Under the pieces are notes generated by a model. It was not told the DNA's origin and ran no database searches. It was given only the letters and a program-made list of their open reading frames with translations. Source: JAKVCB01 sp965243695 (lineage in GTDB: Bacteria; Planctomycetota; Planctomycetia; Pirellulales; Lacipirellulaceae). Taken from it: a DNA stretch of 64,000 nucleotides. Shown piece by piece: positions 52,137 through 61,325 of this stretch (its first letter is position 1; each line of letters opens with the position of its first letter). The stretch spans positions 62,001-126,000 of the forward strand of contig CBDEWC010000047.1 in assembly GCA_965243695.1 (NCBI GenBank), in the 5' to 3' direction. The translations under genes and the position numbers were made by a program.

Positions 52137-53711
52137 ATGATCCGCAGTTGCCGACGGTCGCAGTTTCGTCGGAAGGTATCTGATTCCAGCGGGCAGGCGT
52201 TGACCGGTGGCAGCTTGCTGATGCGGATTCTTATTTTGCGCCGGTTGTTGATACGCGAGGTTTTCACCGTTGGTGAAAAGCATATTGGGATTTTACTGCC
52301 GCCATCCGTTGGGGCAGTTATCGTCAATGCTGCGGTAACCCTGGCGGGTCGTGTGACGGCTAATCTGAACTATACGGCGACTTCGGAACTTGTGAACGCT
52401 TGTATTGGAAGAGCCGAGATTCAGCACGTGCTTACGAGTCGTCGCGTGATGGAAAAACTCGATTTGAATCTCGATGGCGAGGTCCTTTGTCTGGAGGATC
52501 TTCGTGACAAGGTGACCTGGCTGGACAAAGTGGTCGCAGCCATTGAGGCCTATTTGTTTCCGGCAGCATTGCTTGACTGGTTGCTCGGCTTGAATCGAAT
52601 CGATCTCGATGACGTGCTCACGGTCATTTTTACTTCCGGTTCAACCGGGGACCCCAAAGGGGTGATGTTGACTTACCGGAATGTGGAGTCGAATGTTGAT
52701 GCCATCGCTCGGACGGTACGACCACAACGTGAAGATACGATTCTTGGGATTCTCCCGTTCTTCCACTCCTTCGGGTATACCGTCACCTTTTGGGGGCCGA
52801 TGGCGCTTGACCTTGCCGCGGCTTACCACTTCACTCCCCTCGACGCACGTGCGATTGGCAAACTGGCCAAGAAATATCACGCGACCATTCTCTTGGCGAC
52901 GCCGACTTTCTTGCGATCTTATGTGAAGCGTTGTCCGGCGGAAGATTTTGCCGATTTGAATGTTGTTGTTGTCGGAGCTGAAAAACTTCCCGTCTCGGTA
53001 GCAGACGGATTCGAGCAGAAATTTGGTGTGCGTCCCGCCGAAGGTTATGGTGCGACCGAACTTTCGCCGCTGGTTTCGGTCAATGTGCCTTCCAGTCGGT
53101 CCCGCCGCGTGGCAGGAGAAGTGGACTCCAAGGAGGGGACGGTAGGGCGCCCAGTCGTGCATGTGAAGGCAAAAGTGGTAGATCGGGAAACGGGCGTTGA
53201 TTTGCCAACTGGACAGTCAGGCATGTTACTGGTCACTGGCAGAAACGTGATGAAAGGATACCTGGGCCAACCGGAGAAATCTGCAGAGGTACTTCGCGAT
53301 GGATGGTATGTGACTGGTGACATTGCCACCATGGATGAAGAGGGTTTTATTACGATCACAGGGCGAGAAAGCCGTTTCTCAAAAATCGGTGGTGAGATGA
53401 TTCCGCACGTTCGAGTCGAGGAAACGATCCAGGAATGTATCGCCGGCGAGAACGAAGAGGAGGTGCTGGTTGTGGTGACAGCTGTTCCCGATGAGCGGAA
53501 GGGAGAAAAGCTGGTCGTTGTGCACAAACGGCTCAGTAAGTCAGCTGAAACGATTTGCGCCGAATTGGTGGCTGCCGGTTTGCCTTTGGTTTGGATTCCT
53601 GCAGTTCAGAACTTCATGGAGGTTGAGGAGATTCCGCTGCTGGGTAGCGGAAAGATTGATCTCAAAGCAGTCGCGGAGTTGGCAAAGCAGCGGTTTGGCG
53701 TACCCGAATAA
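52137..53711 (+). CDS. AMP-dependent acyl-(ACP/CoA) synthetase
   Basis: The adenylate-forming enzyme has VIFTSGSTGDPKGVML (P-loop-like AMP motif, about residue 165), ILPFFHSFGYTV, EGYGATELSP, GWYVTGD (about 400), RESRFSKIGGE and the catalytic Lys in GSGKIDLKAV near the C-terminus. It activates a fatty acid with ATP. The N-terminal FRRKV...SGQALTGG region resembles the ligase part of Aas-type proteins that carry an upstream acyltransferase (PlsC), but no PlsC segment is present. The start is uncertain: ATG 52137, or GTG 52089 in the same frame. Confidence 0.83.
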   Translation: MIRSCRRSQFRRKVSDSSGQALTGGSLLMRILILRRLLIREVFTVGEKHIGILLPPSVGAVIVNAAVTLAGRVTANLNYTATSELVNACIGRAEIQHVLTSRRVMEKLDLNLDGEVLCLEDLRDKVTWLDKVVAAIEAYLFPAALLDWLLGLNRIDLDDVLTVIFTSGSTGDPKGVMLTYRNVESNVDAIARTVRPQREDTILGILPFFHSFGYTVTFWGPMALDLAAAYHFTPLDARAIGKLAKKYHATILLATPTFLRSYVKRCPAEDFADLNVVVVGAEKLPVSVADGFEQKFGVRPAEGYGATELSPLVSVNVPSSRSRRVAGEVDSKEGTVGRPVVHVKAKVVDRETGVDLPTGQSGMLLVTGRNVMKGYLGQPEKSAEVLRDGWYVTGDIATMDEEGFITITGRESRFSKIGGEMIPHVRVEETIQECIAGENEEEVLVVVTAVPDERKGEKLVVVHKRLSKSAETICAELVAAGLPLVWIPAVQNFMEVEEIPLLGSGKIDLKAVAELAKQRFGVPE

Positions 53712-53728
53712 ATTTCGAGCCGAATTCA

Positions 53729-54670
53729 CTACTCTGTTGACGGTTTTGTTTCTGCCGGAGCTAAAGAAGCGACCTTTTTACTCTCATCCTGACCAGCTTT
53801 CAGCGACTCTCCGGCAGCGTAGCACAGTTTGATGAGTTGGTCGCGTGTGGCATCGTCCACTGCATCAAGTCGCTGGGAAAAGTGTTCTACGCCACGGGGA
53901 TTTCGCTCGGCGGCACGTGAGAAGTTACTGACGAAAGTGAGGGTTTCAGTGAAGTTGTGGTCGGCAACCCGCGTGATAAGCGGCTGGACAGTTTTGGCAA
54001 CCAGTTCCACCCCAACATTTTCAATGTCCAGAAAAGTGTCGAGTTGGGCCGTCACGTAGGTCCGGCCATTGGTTTCGACCACCGAACCCGTTCTGAGGAG
54101 CATGACCGAACGCGCGCGAATAGGACGGGGAAGTGGCCTTCCCTGGAAACTGCCTTCTGCAAAAATGAGGACACGGTTAAAAGCCTTTTCTCCCCACTCG
54201 GCACTCAGAAAACTGAACTGACCGGTTGTTCCCATGCCATCTTCGGCATAATACGTTTGTCCCCCCTGTCGTTTGACCTTGAATTTACTGACACCCAAGG
54301 TTCGCCATGTATCGGCGACCACTTCGGGGCGTTGCATCAAGAATGAAAAAATATTCGGATCGCAGTCGATAACTTGCACGGGAAGTCGGCGATAAATGTT
54401 CGACTTTTTGCAGACACTTTGTACGGATCGCCGTTGTTGGAGGGTAAGTTGGCGCCACGGGATTGCCCGTTTGGCCTCTTCTCGTGCCTGGCTCTTGGAT
54501 GTCGCACCCACTGGCTGGGCTGCTTGCACTTCGTGCTGTACGCATGCTAGCACCCATGGCATTGCGCCGATCAGCGCGCTGGTTGCCAGAGTCAGTAGGC
54601 TGCGACCTGCAGCCAGATAGTTGTGGTAGCGACCGGAATAGGTCGCACCGAACCCACGGATCGATAGCAT
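53729..54670 (-). CDS. Hypothetical protein with N-terminal membrane/signal segment
   Basis: The 313-residue product from ATG 54670 has a hydrophobic segment near residues 25-44 (LLTLATSALIGAMPWVLAC). A conserved-looking core follows (NIYRRLPVQVIDCDPNIFSFL, then VSKFKVKRQGGQTYYAEDGMG and FLSAEWGEKAFNRVLIF), ending in a charged tail. The frame stays open to 54817 because it runs through the 30-bp repeat, which I take as non-coding leader. I do not recognise a domain. Export and a planctomycete-restricted distribution are guesses. Confidence 0.65.
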   Translation of the reverse strand: MLSIRGFGATYSGRYHNYLAAGRSLLTLATSALIGAMPWVLACVQHEVQAAQPVGATSKSQAREEAKRAIPWRQLTLQQRRSVQSVCKKSNIYRRLPVQVIDCDPNIFSFLMQRPEVVADTWRTLGVSKFKVKRQGGQTYYAEDGMGTTGQFSFLSAEWGEKAFNRVLIFAEGSFQGRPLPRPIRARSVMLLRTGSVVETNGRTYVTAQLDTFLDIENVGVELVAKTVQPLITRVADHNFTETLTFVSNFSRAAERNPRGVEHFSQRLDAVDDATRDQLIKLCYAAGESLKAGQDESKKVASLAPAETKPSTE

Positions 54671-55144
54671 ACAGTCTTCCCCCCCCCGAGATTTGCTGCC
54701 TGAGTCGACTACACTTCCGTACTGATGATCGGAGCGATTTTGCGGGTCCGATAAATTATTTCGGACAGTTTTCGGGTCCGATAAATTATTTCGGACAGTT
54801 TGGTCGTGGAGCGCCACCCAAAATGGGAGGACCCAAGAGAGAGTCGCGCACCGCTTTGTTAATTGTAAGAACGGCGTTGATTTAAGAACGGCAGTTATTG
54901 GCGAATCGTGTGAGCAAAGAATAGAGCTGGGGCGTTTTCAGCAGGACCAGCCCATTTCAAGCCCGGTTTGCTTCAAAGGCGCAAGTCTGGCGGGATCCGC
55001 GCTGGTGATGGTGAGAGCGCCACCGTCAGAGAAGAGCGTCGTTTCAGAGCCTTCCTCCTCAGATTGGCCATTACGTTTGCAGCGGCAGTCGGTGGAGACT
55101 TTGCTAGCAGTGGCTTCTCTCATTGCCGTCTGCTGGAGAGGTAC
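54671..55144. other. Spacer with the 30-bp duplication
   Basis: 474 bp between the hypothetical gene start and the end of the SH3b gene. Apart from the repeat at 54743-54801 nothing is supported. Small frames at 54968-55210 look like non-coding sequence. Confidence 0.45.
54743..54801 (+). repeat. 30-bp tandem duplication upstream of the hypothetical gene
   Basis: The 30-bp unit (54743-54772) is repeated at 54773-54801, essentially without change. It contains a partial inverted repeat tccga...tcgga around an AT-rich centre. On the minus strand it lies in the leader of the gene starting at 54670. Confidence 0.93.
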
Positions 55145-56623
55145 CTATCGTCGGAAGGAAGCATCGTCCAGTGGGGTTACACGGCCGGCTGTGACCAACG
55201 TTTGACGTAGATCGGGCAGGTAGGCTTGACGCCCAACGACTCCCACACGCTGCCCCAGAAACGGTTTGAGATTGACATCAGGCGTGGGATTCACGAACGA
55301 GATGACCTTTCCTGTTCCATCGACCAAGGCGTATTGCGGTGCGTTTGGACGCCTAGAGACCACCGGCTGCAGCAACCCTTCGGCAACGTAGCGACGATGC
55401 CGTTTGCGAGCTGATGGGAGACGAGGTGAGGGCGTTCCCGAGATGTCAGGAAGGCCAAGCAACGACGGACTGGTAGCCATAGGGTGGGACGCTGGGGGAG
55501 TGTGTTGTGTTATCGCGCCGACGGCCATCGGTGCCACTTGGCCTCGTTGAAGGCCAGGCAAATTCCTGCCGGGGGGGGGCTGGTGTCCGCGCTGCTGAAT
55601 CTTTGCGAAGCGATCGATTTTGTGGAGTACATGTTGGGCAGCTTCCTGTTCAGAAACTGTCACGGCCTTGTTTAGGAGGGATCCAGTTTGTCGTATCAGG
55701 TCCTCCAGTTGCCAGGAGTCACGTTCCTGAACGACCGTTTGTGAGAGTTGTAAATCGAGGCTGACGAGTTGTCGTGTGAACTCGGGATCAAATTCTTCCG
55801 CGGCCGTTGACGGTCCGCTGGTTGCGGTTGCATCTGGTTGATCCGCGGCGGCATTTCGCTCTGGCAAGGTGCTTTGGTCTTGCTCTGCTCCGGCCCCATT
55901 CGGAAGGGACGCCTCAGCTGTCGGCAACTGAGATGCCGTTGTTTCCGCGGTCGGTGAGGTTGATGATGTGTCAGAAACCACCAGCGTTGGCGGACGCTCC
56001 GTATCTTTGCTTTCAGTCGAGGAGGACTTGTCGGAGGGGCGGTCGTGCGATGTTCGGGCTATCCAGCCTCCTTTGTTTTCAGCAGCTTGTTGCTGGAGGT
56101 CGGTGACCGGAGCCTGAGGGATAACTTGTCCTGTTTTCAAGTCGCGGGCTCTCACATAGCGGAACTCACCTGAAGGTGGCACAACCTGGTACCACCGTTG
56201 ACCGTTTCGTTCCTCTTGGCCGACAATGACCACCTGTTCGTTTTTGTGGAATCGAATCTGAATGACTTGCCGTTGGTCGTGGTGGCGGCTGCCAATTCGA
56301 GAGGGGACCTCATTTTTATTGATTCGCCCATGTGTCGGATCGATCAACTCGACATGACGTCCGAAAACCCAGCTGAAACTGTCCTCGGGTGGGCGGATGG
56401 CCAGCCACCCGCCCACAAGGTGCTGGTGAACTTCCACCTCGGCATTTTCGGCAATTGTGCCTGTTACGTAATATTCTTCCCCAGCTCCGCTGCGGACTTC
56501 AATGGCGGCAGTGGCTGCGAATGCTCGATAGGGCAATGTCGGTCCGGCAATCGAGATCCCGCAGGTGGCAAAAAGGGCAACGAGCAAACCCAATAAAAGG
56601 GAAAACTTTATGGTAGAACACAT
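55145..56623 (-). CDS. Secreted SH3b-domain protein
   Basis: The 492-residue protein has a signal peptide (about residues 1-26), then a bacterial SH3 domain (AATAAIEVRSGAGEEYYVTGTI, about 35-95) and probably a second SH3-like region (about 110-170, RFHKNEQVVIVGQEERNGQRWYQV). A Ser/Thr/Ala/Pro-rich linker with low-complexity segments (about 190-270) follows, then a C-terminal domain including VISFVNPTPDVNLKPFLGQRVGVVGRQAYL. Such modules bind peptidoglycan or other cell-wall material. Function inferred from domains only. Confidence 0.75.
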   Translation of the reverse strand: MCSTIKFSLLLGLLVALFATCGISIAGPTLPYRAFAATAAIEVRSGAGEEYYVTGTIAENAEVEVHQHLVGGWLAIRPPEDSFSWVFGRHVELIDPTHGRINKNEVPSRIGSRHHDQRQVIQIRFHKNEQVVIVGQEERNGQRWYQVVPPSGEFRYVRARDLKTGQVIPQAPVTDLQQQAAENKGGWIARTSHDRPSDKSSSTESKDTERPPTLVVSDTSSTSPTAETTASQLPTAEASLPNGAGAEQDQSTLPERNAAADQPDATATSGPSTAAEEFDPEFTRQLVSLDLQLSQTVVQERDSWQLEDLIRQTGSLLNKAVTVSEQEAAQHVLHKIDRFAKIQQRGHQPPPGRNLPGLQRGQVAPMAVGAITQHTPPASHPMATSPSLLGLPDISGTPSPRLPSARKRHRRYVAEGLLQPVVSRRPNAPQYALVDGTGKVISFVNPTPDVNLKPFLGQRVGVVGRQAYLPDLRQTLVTAGRVTPLDDASFRR

Positions 56624-56982
56624 TTTTCAGGGCTCCTTGAAGGAGGCTGACAAGGATCAATCCAGTTTCGATTGCTTGCGGTCAAGTCGTTAAACTCACC
56701 CATGCTCGAGCCAGGTGACTGTTGGGCCCTCACTTGGGCCACACGACAGCGGCTTGAATTTTGTCAGACGCGAGAATGGACTGCGGCTTTTACCCCAATT
56801 GGTTTATCTTCTCAAGAGAAGCTGTAGAAGGTACCGGCAGCAGCCGCTGATTTTGAATAGATTAGATTTTCTAGTTCTGTCCTTTCCGAGGTGCTACCAT
56901 GCAAGCAGAATGCCCCGCCGGGACGCTTTCTGGAAATCCGCCGGGTTTTAGGCGTTTGTCGTAATCGGGAACCGCATTGACC
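56624..56982. other. Divergent promoter region between SH3b and kinase genes
   Basis: 359 bp with no supported gene. It contains a short repeated gggcc element (about 56727-56747) and no clear promoter motif. Confidence 0.45.
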
Positions 56983-58821
56983 ATGGAATTAACCTGGCTT
57001 GGCCCCTATAAACTTGGAAAAACCATCGGTAAAGGTGGGATGGGTTCGGTCTACGAAGCGACCGATACGACCACTGGCGAACTTGTCGCAGTGAAAGCGT
57101 TAAATCCACATCTGGCACAAACCGAGGGATTTCGTGAACGGTTCGATGCCGAAATCGAATCGCTCAAGACACTCCGACATGAGGGCATTGTCCGCCTGTA
57201 CGGTTATGGCGAGCAAGACGGTATCCTTTTCTATTCGATGGAATTGGTTGACGGCACAAGCCTTGAAGAGGAACTCAAGACGGGGCGACATTTCAATTGG
57301 CGCGAAGTGGCGGAGATTACGATTCAGCTTTGTCGTGCACTGAAGCACGCTCATGATCACGGAGTGGTACATCGCGACATCAAACCCGCCAATATTCTGG
57401 TTGACGCTGAAGACCACGTGAAACTGGCAGATTTTGGTATTGCCCGTTTGTTTGGCAGCACGCAATTGACCACTGCCGGCGGAGTGTTGGGAACGGCCGA
57501 TTACATGTCGCCCGAGCAAGCCGATGGTCGCCCTGTCACGGAACGTTGCGATCAGTACAGTCTGGGGGGGGTGATGTATGCCTTGCTAACGGGGCGGTCA
57601 CCATTTCGCGCAAATAGTTTGCCCGAAATGTTGCAGTTGCAACGGTTCGCTGAGCCAGAACCAGTGCGGCGTTATGCACGCGAGACTCCCGCCCAGATGG
57701 AAATCACCATTCAGCAACTCTTGTCGAAAGACCCAGCTGACCGCTTTCCCAATACGTTGGTCATTGCCCGACATCTGGAGGCGATGCTCAAAGCGTTATC
57801 ACGTCCGGGGAAAGAGGAGTTTTCATCAGGCGAGGAGGTTGACGGCACAGGAGGCGGAGCAGGAGATTTGGATAATGGGCTTTCGGCGACGCGCTTGCAA
57901 GCTGCGGGCAGCGACGCCGTCGACCCCCCCGAATCTTTGGTCTCTGACAGTGATGTTCCTCCTGACGCACCTACGATGGGAGTACCGCCTGACGATTCCG
58001 TTGAGGTTGACGAAGATCTTTCGTCGCTTACCGCAGCCCATCCGGCCGAGGGGCACGCCTCCGAGAAAAAGGTTGACGAACGCACCCGGTTTACAACGAT
58101 CGAAGACGAAGTGCGCCGGAAGAAGCTTGCGGAACAAACGACCTGGAGGGGGTTGGCGGTCCAAGTAGCCGGATTCACTCTTGTTCTGGGTTGTATTCTG
58201 GCAGGTTTCTTTTATCTGGGGCGACCCAAATCGGACGAGGACCTCTTTGAGCGAATTGATGCATCGGCTGGTTCTTCAGAGGTAGAAAAAGAAATTCGGG
58301 AATTCCTGGAGCGTTTTCCCGAACATCTCCGATATGACGAAATTAATAACTACCGGCGAAAACTTGACATCAATAAGCTTGAGCGAAAGCTCTTGAACCA
58401 GTCTCGCAATGCTTCCGGTTCTAACAGCGGACTTTTGCCCATCGAGCGACATTGTCTGGCAGCTCTTGAACTTGCTCGGCATAATCCTGCAGCCGCAGAG
58501 CAGATGTTTGCGGCAATTCTGACTCTTGATAACAGAGCAATTTCCGGTCCTTTGGATGGAAAACAAGCCGAGCGCCGCGCTGCTTGTTTGCAACTTGCCG
58601 CAGGACGCCAACGCGAATTAAAGTCGGTCGTGGCCGACCTGGCTGCCCGTGAGAGGCCAGATTTACTGGAGAAACTGCGCCTAGCTGAAGAATTGGCTGT
58701 GGAAGAACCGCAGCAAGCACGGGAAATTTATCAGGCCATCGTTCTTCTCTACCATGATCAATCGTGGGCAAACGAGATCGTTGAAAAAGCCCAAGCAGGA
58801 CTCCAGGCACTCAATCCTTGA
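56983..58821 (+). CDS. Membrane-anchored serine/threonine protein kinase
   Basis: The 612-residue protein has a Hanks-type kinase domain (about residues 8-270): glycine loop GKGGMGSVYEA, VAVK Lys, catalytic HRDIKPANIL (about 130), DFGIA, and the activation/APE region TADYMSPEQ. An acidic linker follows, then one membrane helix (VAGFTLVLGCILAGFFYL, about 396-413) and a helical C-terminal domain rich in Leu/Ala, perhaps a sensor or scaffold. ATG 56983 is chosen over TTG 56977. It precedes hemL by 15 bp, so the two may be co-transcribed. Confidence 0.92.
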   Translation: MELTWLGPYKLGKTIGKGGMGSVYEATDTTTGELVAVKALNPHLAQTEGFRERFDAEIESLKTLRHEGIVRLYGYGEQDGILFYSMELVDGTSLEEELKTGRHFNWREVAEITIQLCRALKHAHDHGVVHRDIKPANILVDAEDHVKLADFGIARLFGSTQLTTAGGVLGTADYMSPEQADGRPVTERCDQYSLGGVMYALLTGRSPFRANSLPEMLQLQRFAEPEPVRRYARETPAQMEITIQQLLSKDPADRFPNTLVIARHLEAMLKALSRPGKEEFSSGEEVDGTGGGAGDLDNGLSATRLQAAGSDAVDPPESLVSDSDVPPDAPTMGVPPDDSVEVDEDLSSLTAAHPAEGHASEKKVDERTRFTTIEDEVRRKKLAEQTTWRGLAVQVAGFTLVLGCILAGFFYLGRPKSDEDLFERIDASAGSSEVEKEIREFLERFPEHLRYDEINNYRRKLDINKLERKLLNQSRNASGSNSGLLPIERHCLAALELARHNPAAAEQMFAAILTLDNRAISGPLDGKQAERRAACLQLAAGRQRELKSVVADLAARERPDLLEKLRLAEELAVEEPQQAREIYQAIVLLYHDQSWANEIVEKAQAGLQALNP

Positions 58822-58836
58822 TGGAGAAGTTCAACC

Positions 58837-60174
58837 ATGCCTGACCAAACTCAGTCTGCTGCATTTGCATATCTGACCGGCGGATGTGAGCGCAGCCAAG
58901 CGCTGTTTAACAGTGCCAAAGCACTCATCCCAGGAGGTGTGAACAGCCCTGCCCGCGCCTTTGGCGCTGTCGGAGGAGACCCGGTTTTTATCGAGCGGGC
59001 CGCAGGCGCTCATCTCTGGGATGTCGACGGAAATTGCTACATTGATTATGTCGGTTCCTGGGGCCCGATGATCTTAGGACACGCTTTTCCACCAGTCGTG
59101 GCCGAACTCCACGAAGCTATTGCCTGTGGTACGAGTTTTGGAGCACCCACCGAGGCTGAAAATGAACTGGCCGAATTGATCACCGCTGCTGTCCCCAGTA
59201 TCGAAAAAGTACGCCTGGTGAATTCCGGCACAGAAGCCACGATGAGTGCGATTCGACTTGCGCGTGGTGCAACGGGGCGCGATGTGATTGTCAAGTTTGC
59301 GGGAAATTACCATGGGCATGTCGATAGTTTGTTGGTCGCGGCTGGCAGTTCTGCTGCAACGCTCGCAGTCCCCGACTCGCCTGGCGTTACCACTGGAACA
59401 AGCCAGGACACGCTCGTGTTGCAGTACAACGATCCGGAAGGGTTAGCGCAGGCCTTTCTCCAACATGGAGATCGAATCGCCGCGGTGATCTTTGAGCCGG
59501 TGGCCGGAAATATGGGGGTCGTCCTGCCGACGCCCGAGTTTTTGACAGCACTTCGTCAGGAGACCCAACGGGCAGGAGCCTTGCTTATTTGTGATGAAGT
59601 GATGACGGGCTTTCGCCTGTCCCTGGGAGGTGCACAGCAACGGCTGGGGATTCATCCCGATATTACCACGCTCGGTAAAATCGTCGGGGGAGGGTTGCCC
59701 GTTGGAGCCTATGGTGGACGGGGCGAGGTGATGAACCACGTACTTCCTGCCGGCAAGGTGTTTCAGGCTGGAACCTTGAGCGGAAATCCGTTGGCGACGG
59801 CAGCCGGGATCGCCACCTTGCGGGCGCTCCGCGACCAACCTCCCTATGAACACCTTGAGTCGCTTGCTGCTCGTCTGGAAAAAGGACTTGGCCAGGCAGC
59901 CAGTCAAGCGGCGATTCCCCATTGGATTGCCCGTATCGGCAGTATGATCACGTTTTTCTTCAGTGAGGAACCAGTGACGAATTGGGATGTGGCCAGTCGG
60001 TGCCACACCGACCTCTTTGCACGTTACTTTTGGGGGCTTCTGAATCAGGGCAGCTATCTTCCCTGTAGCCAGTACGAAGCAATGTTTATTTCTGCCGCGC
60101 ACACGGAAGACGATATTGATCAGACGGTCGCCGCTGCCGAAGTCGTTCTGGCCGAGTTGAAGCACCAGCGGTAG
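58837..60174 (+). CDS. hemL: Glutamate-1-semialdehyde 2,1-aminomutase
   Basis: The 445-residue fold-type I PLP enzyme has NSPARAFGAVGGDPVFI, ATMSAIRLARGATGR, NYHGHVDSLLVAAGS, FEPVAGNMGVV, CDEVMTGFR and the PLP Lys in TTLGKIVGGGLPVGAYGG (about residue 280). It makes 5-aminolevulinate in the C5 tetrapyrrole pathway, relevant here because of the haem-binding PSCyt protein. The length is standard. ATG 58837 has atggagaagttc upstream. Confidence 0.96.
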   Translation: MPDQTQSAAFAYLTGGCERSQALFNSAKALIPGGVNSPARAFGAVGGDPVFIERAAGAHLWDVDGNCYIDYVGSWGPMILGHAFPPVVAELHEAIACGTSFGAPTEAENELAELITAAVPSIEKVRLVNSGTEATMSAIRLARGATGRDVIVKFAGNYHGHVDSLLVAAGSSAATLAVPDSPGVTTGTSQDTLVLQYNDPEGLAQAFLQHGDRIAAVIFEPVAGNMGVVLPTPEFLTALRQETQRAGALLICDEVMTGFRLSLGGAQQRLGIHPDITTLGKIVGGGLPVGAYGGRGEVMNHVLPAGKVFQAGTLSGNPLATAAGIATLRALRDQPPYEHLESLAARLEKGLGQAASQAAIPHWIARIGSMITFFFSEEPVTNWDVASRCHTDLFARYFWGLLNQGSYLPCSQYEAMFISAAHTEDDIDQTVAAAEVVLAELKHQR

Positions 60175-60293
60175 GCATCCGTCGTGCCCGTCGGTAAGGG
60201 CGAAGTTTTTATCAGGAGATTGCCGGGCCAATCAAAACCGCCAGTCTCCCGCGCCCTTGAACGTGTCGCTTTGGCCAGGTTCTGTGGGACGGG

Positions 60294-60986
60294 TCAGTCT
60301 GGGCCTCTCCGTTCTTCAGCAGCGCTCAATCGGTAGTAATCGGGAACCAATTGCCAAAGGTCGTCCTCCTCCTTTCGGCAAAAGCGTTTCCAGGCGACCT
60401 CTCCAACATTTTTCGCAACCGGTTGCCAGAGGTGTTGCTCGGTGATTTCAACTCCCTTGGGGAGGGAATCTTCGAGATGCGTAAGGCCAGGTCCCGTGAC
60501 AGTGTCGCCTGGAGAGAGGCTCGTTATCCAAGCAGGGATAGCAATGATGTGGGTCGGTTTGACCATGTCCCAACTGCCTGTCGCGGTCGGTTGGAATCTG
60601 GCGGCAAAGAGCTCTTCCCGTTGAGCATCCAGCACTGTGTAAAGGGGCCCGGTTGTGGGTGATACCTGGCTGGCCAGCACTTCGAGCGTGTTCACGCCAA
60701 GAATCTTCGCACCGACGGCGTAAGCCCAGGTTTTTGCCATGGTCATCCCGATTCTCAAGCCGGTAAATGATCCCGGGCCGGCAGCAACGGCAACAAGATC
60801 AATGCTTTGTGGTAACCAATCGACCTCTTTGAGCAGGTCTCCGGAGGAGGGTGCCAGGGTCCGCGCAGTCCGTTGGGTAGGGGGCAGCATTACCTGGGCT
60901 GCTATTCGCAACCCTTCTTGGCAACTTTCCAGCAAGGCAATCGATCCGCTCCGGCCTGAGGTTTCTACCGCCAGAATTCTTGTCAT
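60294..60986 (-). CDS. tsaB: tRNA threonylcarbamoyladenosine biosynthesis protein TsaB
   Basis: The 230-residue YeaZ-family ASKHA protein begins ILAVETSGRSGSIAL, has DLVAVAAGPGSFTGLRIGMTMAK (about residue 72) and VLDAQREELFAARF (about 125). It is the scaffold of TsaD in making t6A at position 37 of ANN-decoding tRNAs. ATG 60986 gives the family length; the frame is open further upstream to 61139 with unrelated sequence. It ends about 120 bp from hemL and is convergent with it. Confidence 0.93.
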   Translation of the reverse strand: MTRILAVETSGRSGSIALLESCQEGLRIAAQVMLPPTQRTARTLAPSSGDLLKEVDWLPQSIDLVAVAAGPGSFTGLRIGMTMAKTWAYAVGAKILGVNTLEVLASQVSPTTGPLYTVLDAQREELFAARFQPTATGSWDMVKPTHIIAIPAWITSLSPGDTVTGPGLTHLEDSLPKGVEITEQHLWQPVAKNVGEVAWKRFCRKEEDDLWQLVPDYYRLSAAEERRGPD

Positions 60987-61325
60987 AATGATAAGGCTGC
61001 CTTCAGTTGCCAAAGCGTGCCACTGGTAAACTGGGTGTGTCCGAGGGAGCCACCCGACTGCTGAGGATGGGTAGTTCGTTCGTATTGGCCGGGCTTGACG
61101 GATCCCCGGGCTCACTACTCCCCGGGTTGACCGATCCATTATGCAAATTTAAACTTAGGTGTTCTGTCACTGGTTGGCTAGCCAGTGATGGGAATGATAA
61201 TTTGTTTCCGCCGGGGGCGCCGCTGGTTGCCGCTGGGCGGAAATCCTTCCAGCCCACTCCCCGAATCCTGCATTTCAACCGATTCCTTGCGATCGGTCAG
61301 ATCCTGCTTTGCGAAGACGATTAGT
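60987..61325. other. Divergent spacer between tsaB and metallophosphoesterase
   Basis: 339 bp with no gene. Open frames extend into it from both sides but lack homologous features. An imperfect inverted/direct repeat around 61085-61135 (ccccggg elements and gatcc) is visible, of unknown meaning. Confidence 0.4.

Noticed and set aside
54671..54817. N-terminal extension of the hypothetical protein through the 30-bp repeat
   Set aside because: The repeated TVRNNLSDP-like segments come from the DNA repeat, and a purine-rich RBS precedes ATG 54670.
61140..61325. Extension of the metallophosphoesterase frame upstream to 61185
   Set aside because: The sequence there is Arg/Pro/Cys-rich and not part of the fold, which begins at about 61326.
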